Shown in pieces: positions 1 through 14,400 of a stretch of DNA of 64,000 bases. The stretch is from Branchiostoma floridae. Lineage: Eukaryota > Chordata > Leptocardii > Amphioxiformes > Branchiostomatidae. Below the pieces are notes generated by a model that was not told the DNA's origin, made no database searches, and worked only from the letters and a program-made list of their open reading frames with translations. How positions within the stretch are numbered: position 1 is the first letter of the stretch; every line of letters begins with the position of its first letter. The position numbers and the translations under genes are program-made. The stretch spans positions 11,484,753-11,548,752 of the forward strand of contig NC_049992.1 of the NCBI RefSeq assembly GCF_000003815.2. Direction: 5' to 3'.

Positions 1-224
1 ACTTCTTTCACTATCCTGAGTTTATGCAGGCTAGGCTGCCAAATCCAATTTTCAAATAGATTGTCATGAGCATATGAGGTAACAGTGTGAATCAAGCAGT
101 CTGTTTGTTGATATAGCTCAGTAACTACTTACCTGTAATATGACATCTGAGGAAAGGTCAGTCATACCAGGGTATCTTGTAGAAACATTTTATACAATGA
201 TACACTAAACTTAAATGGTACATC

Positions 225-537
225 TTTAGCTAAGGGCACAAGCCGCCGTACCTGCAATTTGTCCGTACGTTTTTTGGGAGGCCACGTCCCCCACGTTTTT
301 CTGAAAACGTGGGAAATGACTGGCAAGAGCAGGAAGGGAGTACGTCAATGCACGGCACCTAAAGTTTTGCCTGCACGCAAAGTTTTACGGCATGTCTGCG
401 TGCTCCAAAATCCGTCTGATTCCTACGAGTTCGTACAGAGGCGGTACTTACCACTTGCGGATACAAAAAGATTTCCCACATTTTGGCACGTAGACAGCAC
501 GTATTTGCATGTACAGTGGGTTGTGCCCTTAGCTTTA
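225..537. mobile_element. Non-autonomous DNA transposon (MITE) with TTTA target duplication
   Basis: A 13-bp terminal inverted repeat, GCTAAGGGCACAA at 229-241 and its complement at 521-533, encloses about 280 bp of non-coding sequence. It is flanked by a direct TTTA at 225-228 and 534-537, which looks like the target-site duplication. No transposase is encoded. It lies beyond the last exon seen of the large minus-strand receptor gene, so presumably in one of its introns. The superfamily is not assigned. Confidence 0.7.
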
Positions 538-593
538 AATGAACCATTGCTACATTCAGTGAATGCACGTTGACTACAGAATACATTATATAC

Positions 594-2417
594 CTATGTT
601 TGAAGACCTGGCCAAGACCATCTCTTCCCTGGTGTTTGTCATGTACTCCAGCACAGTGTCACACAACTCCTCCAGGACATCTGTGATATTGGTCACCTCC
701 TGGATTCCTACAGTCTGGGATAAAACAGGACAAATTTCCTAGGCTGCTGTGCAAAGTTACAAAGTTAAACATTCTAATCTTAAGAAAAAAAATGGGATCA
801 CCTGTACTGGATATCAGACTGGGATGATATCTTTAGAAGGCAAAACTCTCAACATCAATATTCTCAGGCTGCTGTGTAAAGTCAGAACCACATGACATTG
901 CTTTTTGAGTAGAATTGAATCATTCTTTTTGTAAGAAAAAAATTGTGGTCACCAGTACTGGACAGCAGTCTTACCTCTTGAATGTCAGCCCACTGGTCGA
1001 AGTAGGGTCTACCATACAGCAGGCTGGCAATCTCAAGCATGTCCTGAAAGAATACAAGCCTTGTTATGATGGCAAATCTAGCAAGAATATTGTCACAATA
1101 TCCTTAGCAGTAGCCAGTATTTCATTATGTTGCTAATGGGATCCCTGACACCCTGGGGGTAGGCAGCAGCCGGTTAGGCCATGAAATTGACAAACTGTAC
1201 TGTAACAGTATTTTACCTTCATTCTAGCCAAGAAAGGAGAAATTAATCACCAAAAATCAAGTACAGGACATGACATTGACAACAGCATTTTACCTTCATT
1301 CTAGCCAAGAAAGGAGAAACTAATCACTTAAAATCAAGTACAGGACATAGTTTTGTCTTTAGTTAATGATTGACTTGTACAGAAAGAACTTTACATCAAT
1401 GTATTGTTCGCGTCTCGCTCGGCTGCCGTCCTCGTACAGGAGCGGTTTCAGGCGGACGAGGCTGGTCAGGAGACGCTTGGCCTTGAGCAGGTCTCCTGCC
1501 TGCAGGCAGCCGGGGTCCGCTAGGAGGCGCTTCAGATCCTCGTCCAGGTCAGTCACAGCCATCATCTTGCCGTTAATCTGACTCAGCTACGAGCAACAAG
1601 GTCACACTTGTTATTTTGCATATCTATTAGTCATACAGAGTCATATATCATTTTGACAGAATATTACATGTACCTCATTTTCCTGGATACACCAAACACA
1701 GCTCTGAGATAACTCCATGATGTGGAGATACTTAGTAAATACTGATAACCATTTGCCTCTAGTATACACAGAAAACTTGCCCAAGATGTTGCAGAAGAGC
1801 ATCAGGACTTAAAAATCATTATGAAAGACACTTGGAGAAGCAGAGTGGACTTAGGGAAACAGCCTGATATGATGACACACAGCAAAGTCTGATCTCACCC
1901 TGCCATAAATCTCCTCCATGGCTGGGGAGGTGCACCTGGTGAAATCCTCTTCCTCCCAGTGGCCATACCTGCCACACTTCCGGGTTCCAAAGACTGAAAC
2001 AGATCAAACTCACTTCAATCCCAACTTACCAAGACAAGATTAAGTGTTAAGTACAAAGAATTTACATAATTATTCAATTCCGTGTATCTATTGTGTTGGA
2101 AAAAAAACACGCTGACTTCAAGAATGATGACTCTAAGTAACTCTGGGTATTCTTGGTTCCAAAAACTGATCAATGTACATTCAATCCCAATTTACCAAGA
2201 AGAGATACATTAAGTACAAAGAATTTTCATATATTCTAATCGTGTATCTATTGTGTTGAAAAAACTGCTGATTTCAAGAATGATGAATCTTGGTATTCTT
2301 GCAAAATATCGTATAGGCACTGACCACCATCTTGATCTGCACAGGAAACATTCTGTATTTCCTCTGCTTCTACTTCATTCCACACCACACCACAGCGGCC
2401 ACGGACCGTCCTGCATT
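594..2417 (-). other. HormR domain and beginning of GAIN domain
   Basis: Exons 2417-2325 and 1993-1899 encode a cysteine pattern with VVWNEVEAEEIQNVSC, RKCGRYGHWEEED and FTRCTSPAM, matching the hormone-receptor (HormR) domain of adhesion GPCRs (W..., CP-like Cys, R.C...G.W...C.s). Exons 1586-1395, 1043-975 and 714 to about 600 encode helical sequence (GDLLKAKRLLTSLVRLKPLL; TNITDVLEELCDTVLEYM) typical of GAIN subdomain A. The autoproteolytic GPS is not in the window. The last donor may be at 608 (GTCTTC, poor) or 594 (GTATAT). Confidence 0.78.
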
Positions 2418-5400
2418 CTGGGGAGGGATTGACAACAGATAGAGCAAGGATATTATACAGTGATCTTCAACAGGTACATGTACATGTACAACTGTCTTTG
2501 TCAAGTTGCTGAAATCTGCCAGCAGTCTTGATGTTGATATGTGTATATTTTTCAAGAGCAACTTCAGAATAGATTAAAATGTACATGATAAGAAATATTA
2601 GTTTTCCTTAAGGTTATGGTTAAATTCTTGAGTCATTTATATGCATGTCATAAAATCCTTCTTCAATTTGTTGCCAGGCATTGTGGTCTTGAGAAATTTT
2701 GTTTGCTTTCAGATGGTCTAGTTTTGCTTTCAACTAAACCTAATACCGTTTGCCACAACTTTCTTACTTGGCATGTTAGAGCAGAGGTGCTCATTGCACT
2801 GCCCAGTCACAGTTTGGATGCCTCTGCCGTCACTGTCCCCATCACAGCGCTGCCCCGCGTACTCTGGGGCTGGGTTGTTACAGATCCGAGTTCGCTGCCT
2901 GGTGCCCCCTCCACAGCGCCTGGTACAACGTGACCACTCCATCCACGCTCCCCAGCCTCCGTCAACTGTGGTTATCACAAGGTCATACTGATATTTCTAA
3001 ATGACTGGTTGATAGATGATAACATATATAGATGCGATGATAACATATATAGAACTTTATTGCACAACAATTGTACATGGTACAATGTATGGCATAGATT
3101 TGTGGGACAACGTGCATCAATCAATGCTGGACAGCAAACTATTGCCAAGGCAATTCATGCATTACAATTATATACATTGTAAATCACTCACCCTAAAGAA
3201 TACAAGAGGCTAGATCACATTTAAGTGTGTCACAGTCCTTAATACATACAGTCACTGTGCCAACCATGTAGGTTGCTATTTTGTCTCACGACATTGAATA
3301 CATACATTTTTAATATCATACATAATATTGACCAAACAAATCTAATCTGCTGGATTTAAAATTTCTTAATATGTTAATGCATACCCATCAGAACTTAGTT
3401 TAACAACAATGTTTTTACTGATGACTTTCATGCTGGATAAAACATAATGCATTTGACAAAATTTTATTCTTCAGATTTCATACTTATTGTCTAGAAAAAT
3501 CAAAGAAATAGTTTTAACCTGGGCATGGGTTGTTGGTGCAGATCTTCCAGTCCTGTGTGTCGGCAGTGGTCCCATTACAGACAGACTCTGGCTCCACTGT
3601 TGTACCGTTCATGCACGCCCTCGTGCGGCTGTGGGTGGCATTGCCGCAGGTGGCAGGGCAGGGGGAGAAGTCTGACCAGGTGGACCAGTACACCTCACCT
3701 GTAGAAAGAGTTGAGACGAAATCAAGCTTGTGATGCTCTTGCTACAAACAATACAATATACATGTGTATGTGATTTCATAGAGAATTGCACATGTTGGAT
3801 CATTGCTTCAAAACTAATAAATGTTAATTTTGTACATTTGGTTCTGAGTGAGAAACCAGGCAAGGGGAAGTTTCTTCCACAATTTCTTTTTCTTATTTGA
3901 AATGACACTGCTGTATCAGCAATACTTCTCCAAATACATTATTTATGTCAACTTTCTGAATTGTGAATTCTTTGTTATGTATATCAAACTCCTCCACTGA
4001 AAGTCATTGTTGACTCATACCAGGGCAAGGATCAGATCCACAGCCCTGTATCTCTGTGTCGTTCCCTTCACAGTCTCGGCCTCCCCAGCCAGGAGCGGGG
4101 TTATCGCAGGCTCTGGTACGGTTGGCGATCCCTCCGCCACATGATACGCTGCACTGTCCCCACTCACTCCACTCAGACCAGCGACCATCAGCTGTGAAGC
4201 AGATCAACAAGAGTAGGCTCAGAGTGACAAAGCTAAGAAAATTTTACAGTGCTGATGGTTCAACAACTGAGCTGCTGAATTTTAAGTACTTCCCATAGAG
4301 GCAGTGGCCATCTCCATTCCTACCGTAGATTCCACTCATTATAGTCCACTTAGTATTGTAGTAACTGAAATTGTTGTAATATAATGTATATGTGTAATAT
4401 TAGACTGTAACTTTTGTTATCTATACATTGTGATACATTGTCACTGTTGGATGCAATTGTTGCACCATAAATCATCATTGTCATTGCCATTGTATATCCC
4501 TGGGGTCACACAGACCACTACAGTAGGGGCCAGTCCATGAGTATTCAACTTCCATACTCTTCTCATACAAAGTAATTGCTTACTGCTAAACAAAGAAACT
4601 GTATGTACTGTTTTTCAATGGGACTTTGGTATGACCCAGCTGGGGTTTGAATCTCTAATCTTCCATTGCACCAGTCTAAACAACTACATGTCTATGAAGA
4701 CATGATCAGACCTGGACAAGGCATCTCGTTGCAGCGCCGAGTCTCGACCGCCGGCCCCTCGCAGGGTGCGCCGGTGCCCTCCTGTCCGAGACAGACGCGT
4801 GTCCGCTGCTGCGTGCCACGCCCACACTCCAGGGTGCACTCAGAGTACTCCCTCCATTCTGACCACTCCCCATCGGCTGTAGGGGTGTTGAGAGGAGGAA
4901 ACATACATGTAATGCATGTCGTACATTACTCAAGGAAGAACATTACTCAAGGAAGTCATTATAAGTGACTTCATACAAAGCGCTACCATCATCTGCAAAG
5001 ATGGAAAGATGCCTACTAGAGGCATTGCCAAGTTTGTTATGGAAACTTAGATCTCCATTTAATGAATTTGATGTAAAAAAGTTATGTCAGAAACAAGCAT
5101 TTATCATTCAGTATTTGAGCTTGAACTGAATTATAGATTGTTAAGATAATAACAAAGAAATAGAATATTAGTAAAATGAGTCTGTCCATCGTCATTAAAC
5201 ATTTGGCCAAAACTACAAAATGTACCTCTGCCCTCTAGTGACGCTGACAAAGAGTGATGAATGTTACTCGAAATGTCCAGAAGTAAATCTGCTTTTATCC
5301 ACTTTTAGAGATTGAATTGTATTAGTTTGCCTTCTTTACAAAAACTTCATAATGACTAAAAAAGAGGCAAGGAAAGAAATGATTAACAGAACACCAAACC

Positions 5401-8400
5401 TGCACAAGGGTCCTGATGACACTGTCTCTGCTGGGTGCGACTCCCAGGACAGCCTTTCCCACCGAACACTGGGGTGGGGTCGGAACAGCTGCGGACACGC
5501 TGCTGCACTGCAGCTCCACACGACTGGCTGCAGGCTCCCCACGCCTCCCAGCTGGTCCAGCCTCCATGGACTGTCAGTCAAAACAAAAAAATATCACATC
5601 ACGTTTCATACACATAAATCTATCTTATCAGTTTAGCTCAGTTTAGATCAATTCCTGGCACAAGACAATGTCTCCTTGGTAAAGGTAATTAACAGGACTT
5701 TCCCTATACTCCTGAGACTCCAAAAAGACTTTGGTTGGGGTAGTAAGAGGCATTACCCTGCCTTCCAATACCATGTCTTCGATTCAGAGAATAACAACAA
5801 ACAGCCCTTACAGCCTCAAAACAGCTTTTTGCAGTCCTACCTTTTACATAATGATTGATTGAACCAAGTTAGACCTTTATTGCACATTTTTGCCACACTG
5901 GGCTAAGTACAGGTCACAACAAGATTCGTTGAAAAGATTCAGTTAACAGATACAAAATGAAACTATCGTTGGAAAAATTCAACTTCTCTTCGATAATAAA
6001 TAATGAGGTGAGAATTATTTGACAGATACTTGACTTGAGTTTCTACTGTAGCACCTCACCTGGACAGTGGTCCAAGTCACAGGCTATCTCCTGTGTCTGG
6101 AGAGCCTTCCCAGCAGCACCCTCACACTCGATGCTGGGGGACCCGTCCACGTGGTGGCACTGCCTGGTGCGGGTCCTCACCCCGTCCCCACAGCTCTGGC
6201 TACAAGGGCTGTAGGCCGACCAGGTGCTCCACACGTGTACAACAGCTGCAGCAGGTGGCATGAGAAACAGTTCGGTTCAGGCATTTTAAAAACAATTTTG
6301 ATTTAGGTTAAGCTTTGGATAAAGGTAAACTTATCTAGAGTTAGTAGCTGAAAAACAAGAAGTAGTAGCTGAAAAACAAAATTTTATGTGTATACAAGAC
6401 TGTTGCAACACTTTATCATGGGCAGCCAAAGTTTTTTTTCATTCTACTATTAACAATACTACCCAATCATCCAGACCTAACCTTGGTCATAAGCCTAGCC
6501 CAACACTGAACCTTATATTGTATGTGACCCAATATGATCCAATTATACAGATTTTTTTTTGTTATACTCACATGGGCGCTTTGTCAAAGTCACTGCCTCA
6601 CTCTCCTTGCCATTGCTGTACACTGAGACAGCGATCTCATACTCATGCTCCACAGAGAGACCATTCAGGGTCATCCCGGTGTCTGTGATGATCTGTGACT
6701 GTTTGGATGTTGGCCTTCCCACGATGCCATGGGTGATGATGTAGCCCTCCAGGTTCCCGGACGTGGGGCGGTCCCAGGCCAGCTCGATGTAAGTGGTGCC
6801 GCTGGACTCCACCCAGAGGTCAGCGGGAGGGTTGGGGACTGGAACAACACATGATGAAATGTTAAAAACAAAACATGAAATATTCCATACATCTCACACT
6901 TCCAGCACAACATCCATACATCCATACATACATCTCACACTTCCAGCACGTCAATTTTTCCACAAACTATTGCGCGCCATCTTCTTTCAAAGATGCTTCT
7001 TGCACTACCTGGGTTTCAAGGTTTCAAGACAAGAAATATGCATACAAATCAAGTTTTCTACTAACAACTACCTGTAACATTCTGTGGCACCAAGAGATTA
7101 ATTTAGATTTTGAAATATTGTAAATCTTATCATATGCTGCCAAAACATAAGTTTGTGCCATGCTACACAAGTCAAAATGTGTCAAGATTGAACTCTTGAC
7201 AGTTCATTTTTCTACATTAAATTTTACTTTTTTTCATTCTGAATTCTCTTCCTGTGATTTGGATGTTGTACTACAAATTCAAACTTGAACTGAAACCACA
7301 AGCTCTTACATGTTGACTCCCGCAGAATGACAGGCTCGCTGGAGTTCCCGTCATAGTTTGACCTCACATACATCACATAGTTTGCTCCTGCCAACAGCCC
7401 TGTGGCTTCAAAACTTGGTGGGGTGAACGGCCTGTAGGGCGTTGCTCCCTCCCCAGGCTTGGGTATGGCGTCCCCAGTGTAGTTCCCATAGGAAATCTCG
7501 TAGGTGGCAAACTGAAGTGCCTTGGTGAGGGGCGGGGCAGAACCGGACACCCTGTCCAGGCTGACTGTGATGAAGCTGGAGGTTGTTGAGGTGCTTTCAA
7601 CATGCATGTTGATTGGTGGTTCCAGTTCTGAAAACAATAATTAGCATGTCCATGAAGAATATGTATTGTAATCCATAAGCTTGTGTGTGTGTGTAATTCT
7701 GCTTCAGAATGTTTGGTGTGAATTTGCTTTGGCCTTGACAGAAAGTGCTTTGGCCTTGTTAGTCTCAATAGACGGTTGACACCTCCAGTCATTGTTTCCA
7801 GTTACAGAAAGTAGACAACATATTATATGACTGAGTCGTAGTATATGTAGAGTCACATGTCTTATGTTGTGCAGCAGACAGTAAAGAAACTGGCAAAATC
7901 CTACATTGCACAAAGGGGACAACCACACCAGTGACATCAATCGAAACTGCAATCTAACTGGTGTGCACTTTTAAAATCATTCTTCTTTCCTATTTAGAAG
8001 CATCACAAACCTCTTACTTACTTGTCACAGCTACTTCCTGACTTGACCTTGCGCTTGACACCCCAAAGAACACGGTTGTCACTGTGAACTGATACTCCGT
8101 CATCGGCTGTAGTCCAGAGATCGTGGCAGAGGTGCGGTCACCCGGAACTAATGTTGTAAAAGTCTGGCCATCCATGATGTTTGTGTATGTGACTTCGTAA
8201 TTGGTGACTCCGCCCACAACCGGCGGGTTCCAGTCAAGTGAGATGGAGTTGTGGGTGATTGACAGGAGGAGGAGATCGTTCGGTGGATCAGGATCTGTCA
8301 CGGTCAAAGAAAATGATTTTACCTCACAAGTTCAGTAATAGTACTATCATTTCAGTGGATGTAACTTGGCTCATACCTGATCTTGAATCAAGACAACTTT

Positions 8401-11400
8401 CTATGGATACACAATACCTCTCAGTCACTGACAAAAAATAGTGGATGCTATCTCAAATGACTGAAAGTCTTCCAAATCCATTCAGTTCCTCAATCAACTT
8501 TTGCATCGTGTATCTTATTAACTGGTTATCTGAACTTCTATGTGTTAACTAGAGTTTAGATGCATTATAACTGAAGTTTAAGTTTTAGAATTTCTATTAG
8601 TCACATAATGATAAAATACAGAAAACCATTTTGCAGCGATACATGTATAAGGCACTATTTTCTTCCCATTTTCGACTTTGTGTAAATCATCAAAAGTCTT
8701 TACAAAATTGGAAGCATGATTGAAAGATAGGAAAAAGTGAGTAAGGTCTTTACCAGTTGGGAACACAATGATCGCTGGTTCACTCTCAGCTCCCGACACA
8801 TCCACCGCAATGACCTTGAACTCATACTTCCTCCCAGGGAAAAGGTTGTTGGATTCCACTGACTTAATCTGGAAAAACAGACAAAACAGATAAGGTGCAG
8901 CTTGTACTACAAGTGAACACATGGGGATGATACAAGACTTTATAGTAGCAAAAAGAATCTTCATTTTGTCTTTTTTGTAAATTTTATCTTTGGCCTTCAA
9001 TCATGTTTTATTTAACACAAAAGAAAACACAATACATCAGATTAAAACAAAATCGAATTACCAATATGACTGAATACAAAAAGATATGTATGTGTAAAAT
9101 GCGATGTAATGCATTGCGTCTTTCAGACATACAGACAAACTGTTTCATCATGAGCACGTGTTAAAGTGTAAATATTTGAAATAATTTGTCTAGATTGTAT
9201 CTTAATTACAGTGTTTAAAAGGATAATAAGGTAGAATTGAACATGTTACTTACAATCCTACCAACATCGGCCATAGGAACTGTTGGGAGCGTCCCAGCCT
9301 CGCCAAGTTCCCGCTTAAAGTTCGCGACCCGTGCCATCCGGAAACCTCGCCAGGAGAAGTCAAGTTCGGTTGTGCTGTGCCGGTCCACATACAAATCTGG
9401 AGGCTGGGGATCGAAGCATCAATATAGACAAATTGATACACAATTGCAACGGCAGCAATATTCCTTCATGGATTTGTAACTGATTTTGATATGACTTGTG
9501 ACAACAATCAGTGATAAGACAAAAAATCACAATCAAATCTACCATGTGACAAATGTACCTTGGTGCTTAACACCATTCACATCATGAAATAATAAACCTG
9601 CCCCTGTGCTGAAAACTATTCGTACCATGCAACAAACCTGTCCTTGCAGGTGCTCAACACCATGCACAATGGGGAAAACCCTGTCCCTGGTGCTAAATGC
9701 CATCCACATTGTAGAACAAACCTGTCCCTGGTGCTGAACACCATTCACACCTAGTGCGTAACACCAACTACACCATGTGATATACCTGTCCTTGGTGCTG
9801 AACACCTTCCATGCTGTATTAAAACCTGCCCCTGGTGCTGAAGACCATTCACACCATGTTAAATACTTGTACTTGTATATAAGTGCTGAACAATGTCCAC
9901 ACTTTACAACAAACCTGTTCCTAGTGCAGAACACTATTCACCCCATGTATCTGTCCTTGGTACTGAACGCCATCCATACCATAAGACAAACCTGTCCTTG
10001 GTGCTGAACACCATTACCACCATGTAAAATACCTGTCCTTGGTGCTGAACACAATATCCATCATGAAACAAACCTGTCTCTGATCCTTAATAGAGAATAC
10101 GTGTTTAACACAAACAAGAGAATTGGAGGTCATAACTATTTACAGCTCCTTGCATCATTGATTTTTAAATAGACCAGCCTGTACCAAAGGAGAGTAGGCA
10201 CGGTCCTCAGGCCCTCCTTCATCCACCAGCCCATCACAGTCATTATCCAGACCATCGGCATGGAGGCCGTCATCAGCTGACACAACGCAGGGGTTGATGG
10301 GAGCAAACCTGCAACAAGAAAGAAATTGAATCACTATGTTACATATGCATGTCTTAAGTGTCTATGCATCTCTTTGTTATCTGTGTGTGTATCATGCTCC
10401 AGGAAACAATTCTAGTTTTAGTGTTGTGCTTGCTTGCTTGCTTAGGGCAGTCCGTCTGTGCCAACGATGACATCACTGTTAGCTGTCAAAGTCTTAGTGC
10501 AGTTGTATTTGGAGTTTTAGTGTTGTATATGGAGTTTTTAGTATAATTGTATTTGGAGTTTTTAGTATTGTATTTGGACAATGGTGCACAAAACTAAGAT
10601 TCCATAGAAAGAAGATCATTTACTCTATGCAGTTTGTGAGATACTTACATGAAAAGGAAGAATGTATCGACTACCAGAAGGTGTTTACACTTTGACAAAT
10701 CTAAAAATAATGAAGGTCAGTTTCTATCATCCGCTCTTACCTTTGCCCCCCAGGGTAGCTGTATGACTCTCCTCCTGCCGTCCCATACTGCACCACACCA
10801 AAGGCTCCCTGAAGGCTGTTGTGCTGGAAGGTGGCGGTGGTGGCACCTGGACTCATGTTCTTAGTGGTAGCTGAGTAACCTGACTCTTGGCTCCAACCAG
10901 AGACAGCTGGGAGGAACAAAGAACAAACAGTGTAAGGCTTGAAAGGGAAGGGGGGGGGGCAAATGAAGCAGCAATGAAGAATATTTACCTCACTGTTACT
11001 TCTATCATCTTCATTCCCACCCTTGCATATTTTAATTGACTTGAGAAAATAACATCACTAGAAATTCCATGTAAGAGACAAAAGTGGTGGTCCTAATCAA
11101 GAAGCAGTTCTTCATACAGTAAGCTGTCTTCAAAAGATTCAAGGAGTGAGTAAAAAAATAGATCAATTTAACAGTAAGCAGGAAAAGAAAGCATTTCTAC
11201 ATAACTGTGAAGAAAACACCTTCTAGAGAACTTTAAGTAAAACAAAGGAGATTGTAGATGAAGATGTACCTGTAGTTATCTCTGACATGACACCAGTTTC
11301 CTGTGCAGTGCTTACACTAAGGATGGCAGAGTTGGTCCAGTCAGAGATGGCAGCGAGACCGTAGTCTGATGTGTACTGCTCCACTGGTGGGATGACTGTC

Positions 11401-14400
11401 ATGGATGGAGCACGGCCACTCTAATTCAGATATTGATAAAAGTGCTGTGTTAGTTGCTGCTAACTGTACTCTAATTCAGTAATACTACATTTCTACTGTG
11501 GAACAAGACACATGAATGTGTGATGATGTTTTGTCTGTACGATGTTTTGATAATTACAGAATACTGGGTATTACTACAGTAACTATTTGAAGCACGTGAT
11601 TTTGTCCACTTATATGACTTTACTACGAAAGGCAGAGGCCTGGTGAAGTTGATTTGGCTCAAAACAGGTAAATCCTTCAAGGAGATTTCAGACTATATGG
11701 GGAAGTGTTGATAGCAAGTCTTAGTTCAAGAATGACCCTGATTAAACTTACCCCCCCATTGGTATACTGAGCCACCAGGACTGGGTAGTCAGCTTGAATG
11801 ACTGTCACAGCACTAACATCAATGGATGCAAATGATCCTGCACTGATCGGACCACTGTTTGCGCCGTTTATGGAGTAGTCAGTGAGTTGTGATGCAATCA
11901 CCCTGACTTTGTCTGTACCTCCATCTGTATGTAGAACAATGCCAGTAAAATTACAATTCAGTTTGCAGTATGCTGCAGGATTGCTGATAAACATGCCTGG
12001 ATTAGATGTTAGATGTGGTCAACTGCTCTATCTGCAGCCAATGATGTTCACATTGTACATTCCCTCTACTCATACAACTTATTTGAGCAACTGGATGGAC
12101 TTTGTCAAATGCTCTTATGCTCTTTCATTGTTCCCCAGTTTTACATGAAAAACAGGTTGATGACATGAGCTGAAATATTCTGGTTAAACAATAAGTAAAT
12201 GTATAATGCACTACCTTTTGTCAGTAACTGTAGCTGACAAAAGGCAACAGCTGCTTCCTGACATTTCTGACCACTTTTGACATCTAAACAGTTGCTTGAG
12301 TGACTTTTGTATTGTGTACTGATGATGATGATGATTGATTCTCCTGTCGAACAGTCACTTGCGAGGTGGGTTTGTTGACCTGTTTGCCTGACCTGCACAT
12401 GACTTTTCAAGGTGAAGGAGGGGTGTGCACTTCCTTCTCAACCCTCTTACAAGTACAGGAACTGGCAGATGAAGCTTCCTCCCACCCCAACTCGTTTATA
12501 GCGGGTGCATCATGCCCGAACATGCCTCTAAGATCTGCTGCTGTGTATACAAATTGTGTACACTAAGACAACTTCATACATCAGTTTTAGATACACCAAA
12601 ACACATGCATTCACGTCTGTCCCTTAGGATATTCCATGCAGAAGAACTTACTGAGTGGTTTGACCACAAAGGTGCTCCCCCAGGTGTAGACAGGAGGTAG
12701 GTACTCCACCATGTACCCTGCATCTCCTGAACCCACCACAGCACCATCAGTACCACTCAGGACTGCTATCGGCTTGTCAGAGATGACCTGTGAACAAATG
12801 AACAAGGCACCAACATGTCAGGCTTGAGTGATCTCAGTAGCTTAGCTCTTTAAAGCTTTCCTGGAAGGCTTAAAATACCAGCCACACAAAACTTGTACCA
12901 ATTGATATTATTTTTGGTAGTGAGGAAGCTTTATAGCTGCTATGACTGAGGAAGCACCCAGCAGCCAGCCAGATCATTGGAACCTTTCCTTGAATTTGGA
13001 AAATTTTTAGTGCAGCTAAGAAGTAGTAAGAATCACTTAAAAAGGAAATAGAATCTGATGTGCAAAATCGATATCCCAAGGTGTATGTTTTCAGGCTTGG
13101 ATATTTTTCCAATGAAACTATACAAAATGTGTACAAAACTGTTAGACTTATAACAACGTGACAGTTGAAACTAACCCTTGTTCCAGTGAGATCCCCTGCA
13201 GTCGTTGAAGCCACAAACTGTACCGTTTCCATTCTGTGCACCTCTAGTATGATATCCTGTCCACTACTGTAGGTGTGGGATCCAGAGCGGTCCTGTGCCC
13301 CCTCAAACGTCACTCCAGCAGTCAGAGTGATCCTGACCATGGTACGGTCATGTACGCCAATCATCACAACTCTGGACCTGCCAGTACTTCCTGGGAGTGG
13401 GCAAATGTAAAGAGATAAAGATGTATGTTTGTTGACCCCAAAACAGCAGAACAAGTTGTGTCAACATAACCAACAGTATATTTCTTCCATTCTTACAATA
13501 GTTTCATCTATGAACATTCTGTTTCAAATCAAATGGCTTGCAAGTAACCATTTGACAATAGGTAATACTACCATCTTACGTCTTACATCTAGCTCTATTC
13601 ACTGTTTGGCATTTGACAATTAGTCGCTGACTTTTGATGCAAAATTCCTCAACATTTGTACCTTGGTAACTGGCCACATAGTACTCTTTCCCCAGCACAT
13701 CTGTGGGCAGGGCCATGTAGCCATCTTTATTGCCCCGACCATAAACCGTGATCTCGTCATTGGCCTTGATGAGCCAGCTGTTGAACTGCCCCGTCCTGCC
13801 TGATCCGGACACGACTGGTTCACTCAGTGTTTCCTCATGCACCAAACCGGCAGACTAGAAAACAAAGAAAAAAATGTCAGAGACCTCAGTCTTCAGAGTA
13901 CTCTGAAACAACTGCTGATTTCAAATGTCATCACAGACATACTCAACAGTGAGCATTACAAATCATTATTTGGAAGATTTTGTTTTGTATCTATCAGAAA
14001 TCATATGAAACATTTTGAATGCCATCAGTGTCACTTTACAAGCATCTATTTCCTTTATGCTTGAGGTGTTGCAGAAAAAGGGCACTAATGTGATTAAAAA
14101 ATGAAAATTTATTCATTTGAATCTACAGCTATTTGCATATACCTACACTAAGTGTAATATTGCTGCCTATTTGTTGATCGTTCAATCCGAAGATTTGAAC
14201 AGTGGTGTCCAAGTAGGATGTGGCCCTGATCAGTGCCTTCTTGTTGGTAATGCCAGCTGGAAATGCCAGGAGAAATTCAGTCCCAGCATTGTCAGGCAAA
14301 TTGTATCCTGCAAAAAATATTTGTAAAATCAACAAACTTCATCCGTCTCTCATAATTCAATCAAGTGTTAAAAGCGTAAAATAAGCTCTCATGTTCCATA

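Noticed and set aside
121-145. Possible tiny minus-strand exon (14 nt, ending in CAG before GTAAGT) of the large receptor
   Set aside because: Good donor but frame and acceptor cannot be verified without the sequence to the left.
259-573. 104-aa plus-strand open frame and overlapping 75-aa minus frame
   Set aside because: Both lie mostly within a MITE with clear inverted ends and target duplication; no similarity to a protein.
9545-10085. CRISPR-like array
   Set aside because: Eukaryotic intron, units contiguous and degenerate with no distinct spacers; a minisatellite.
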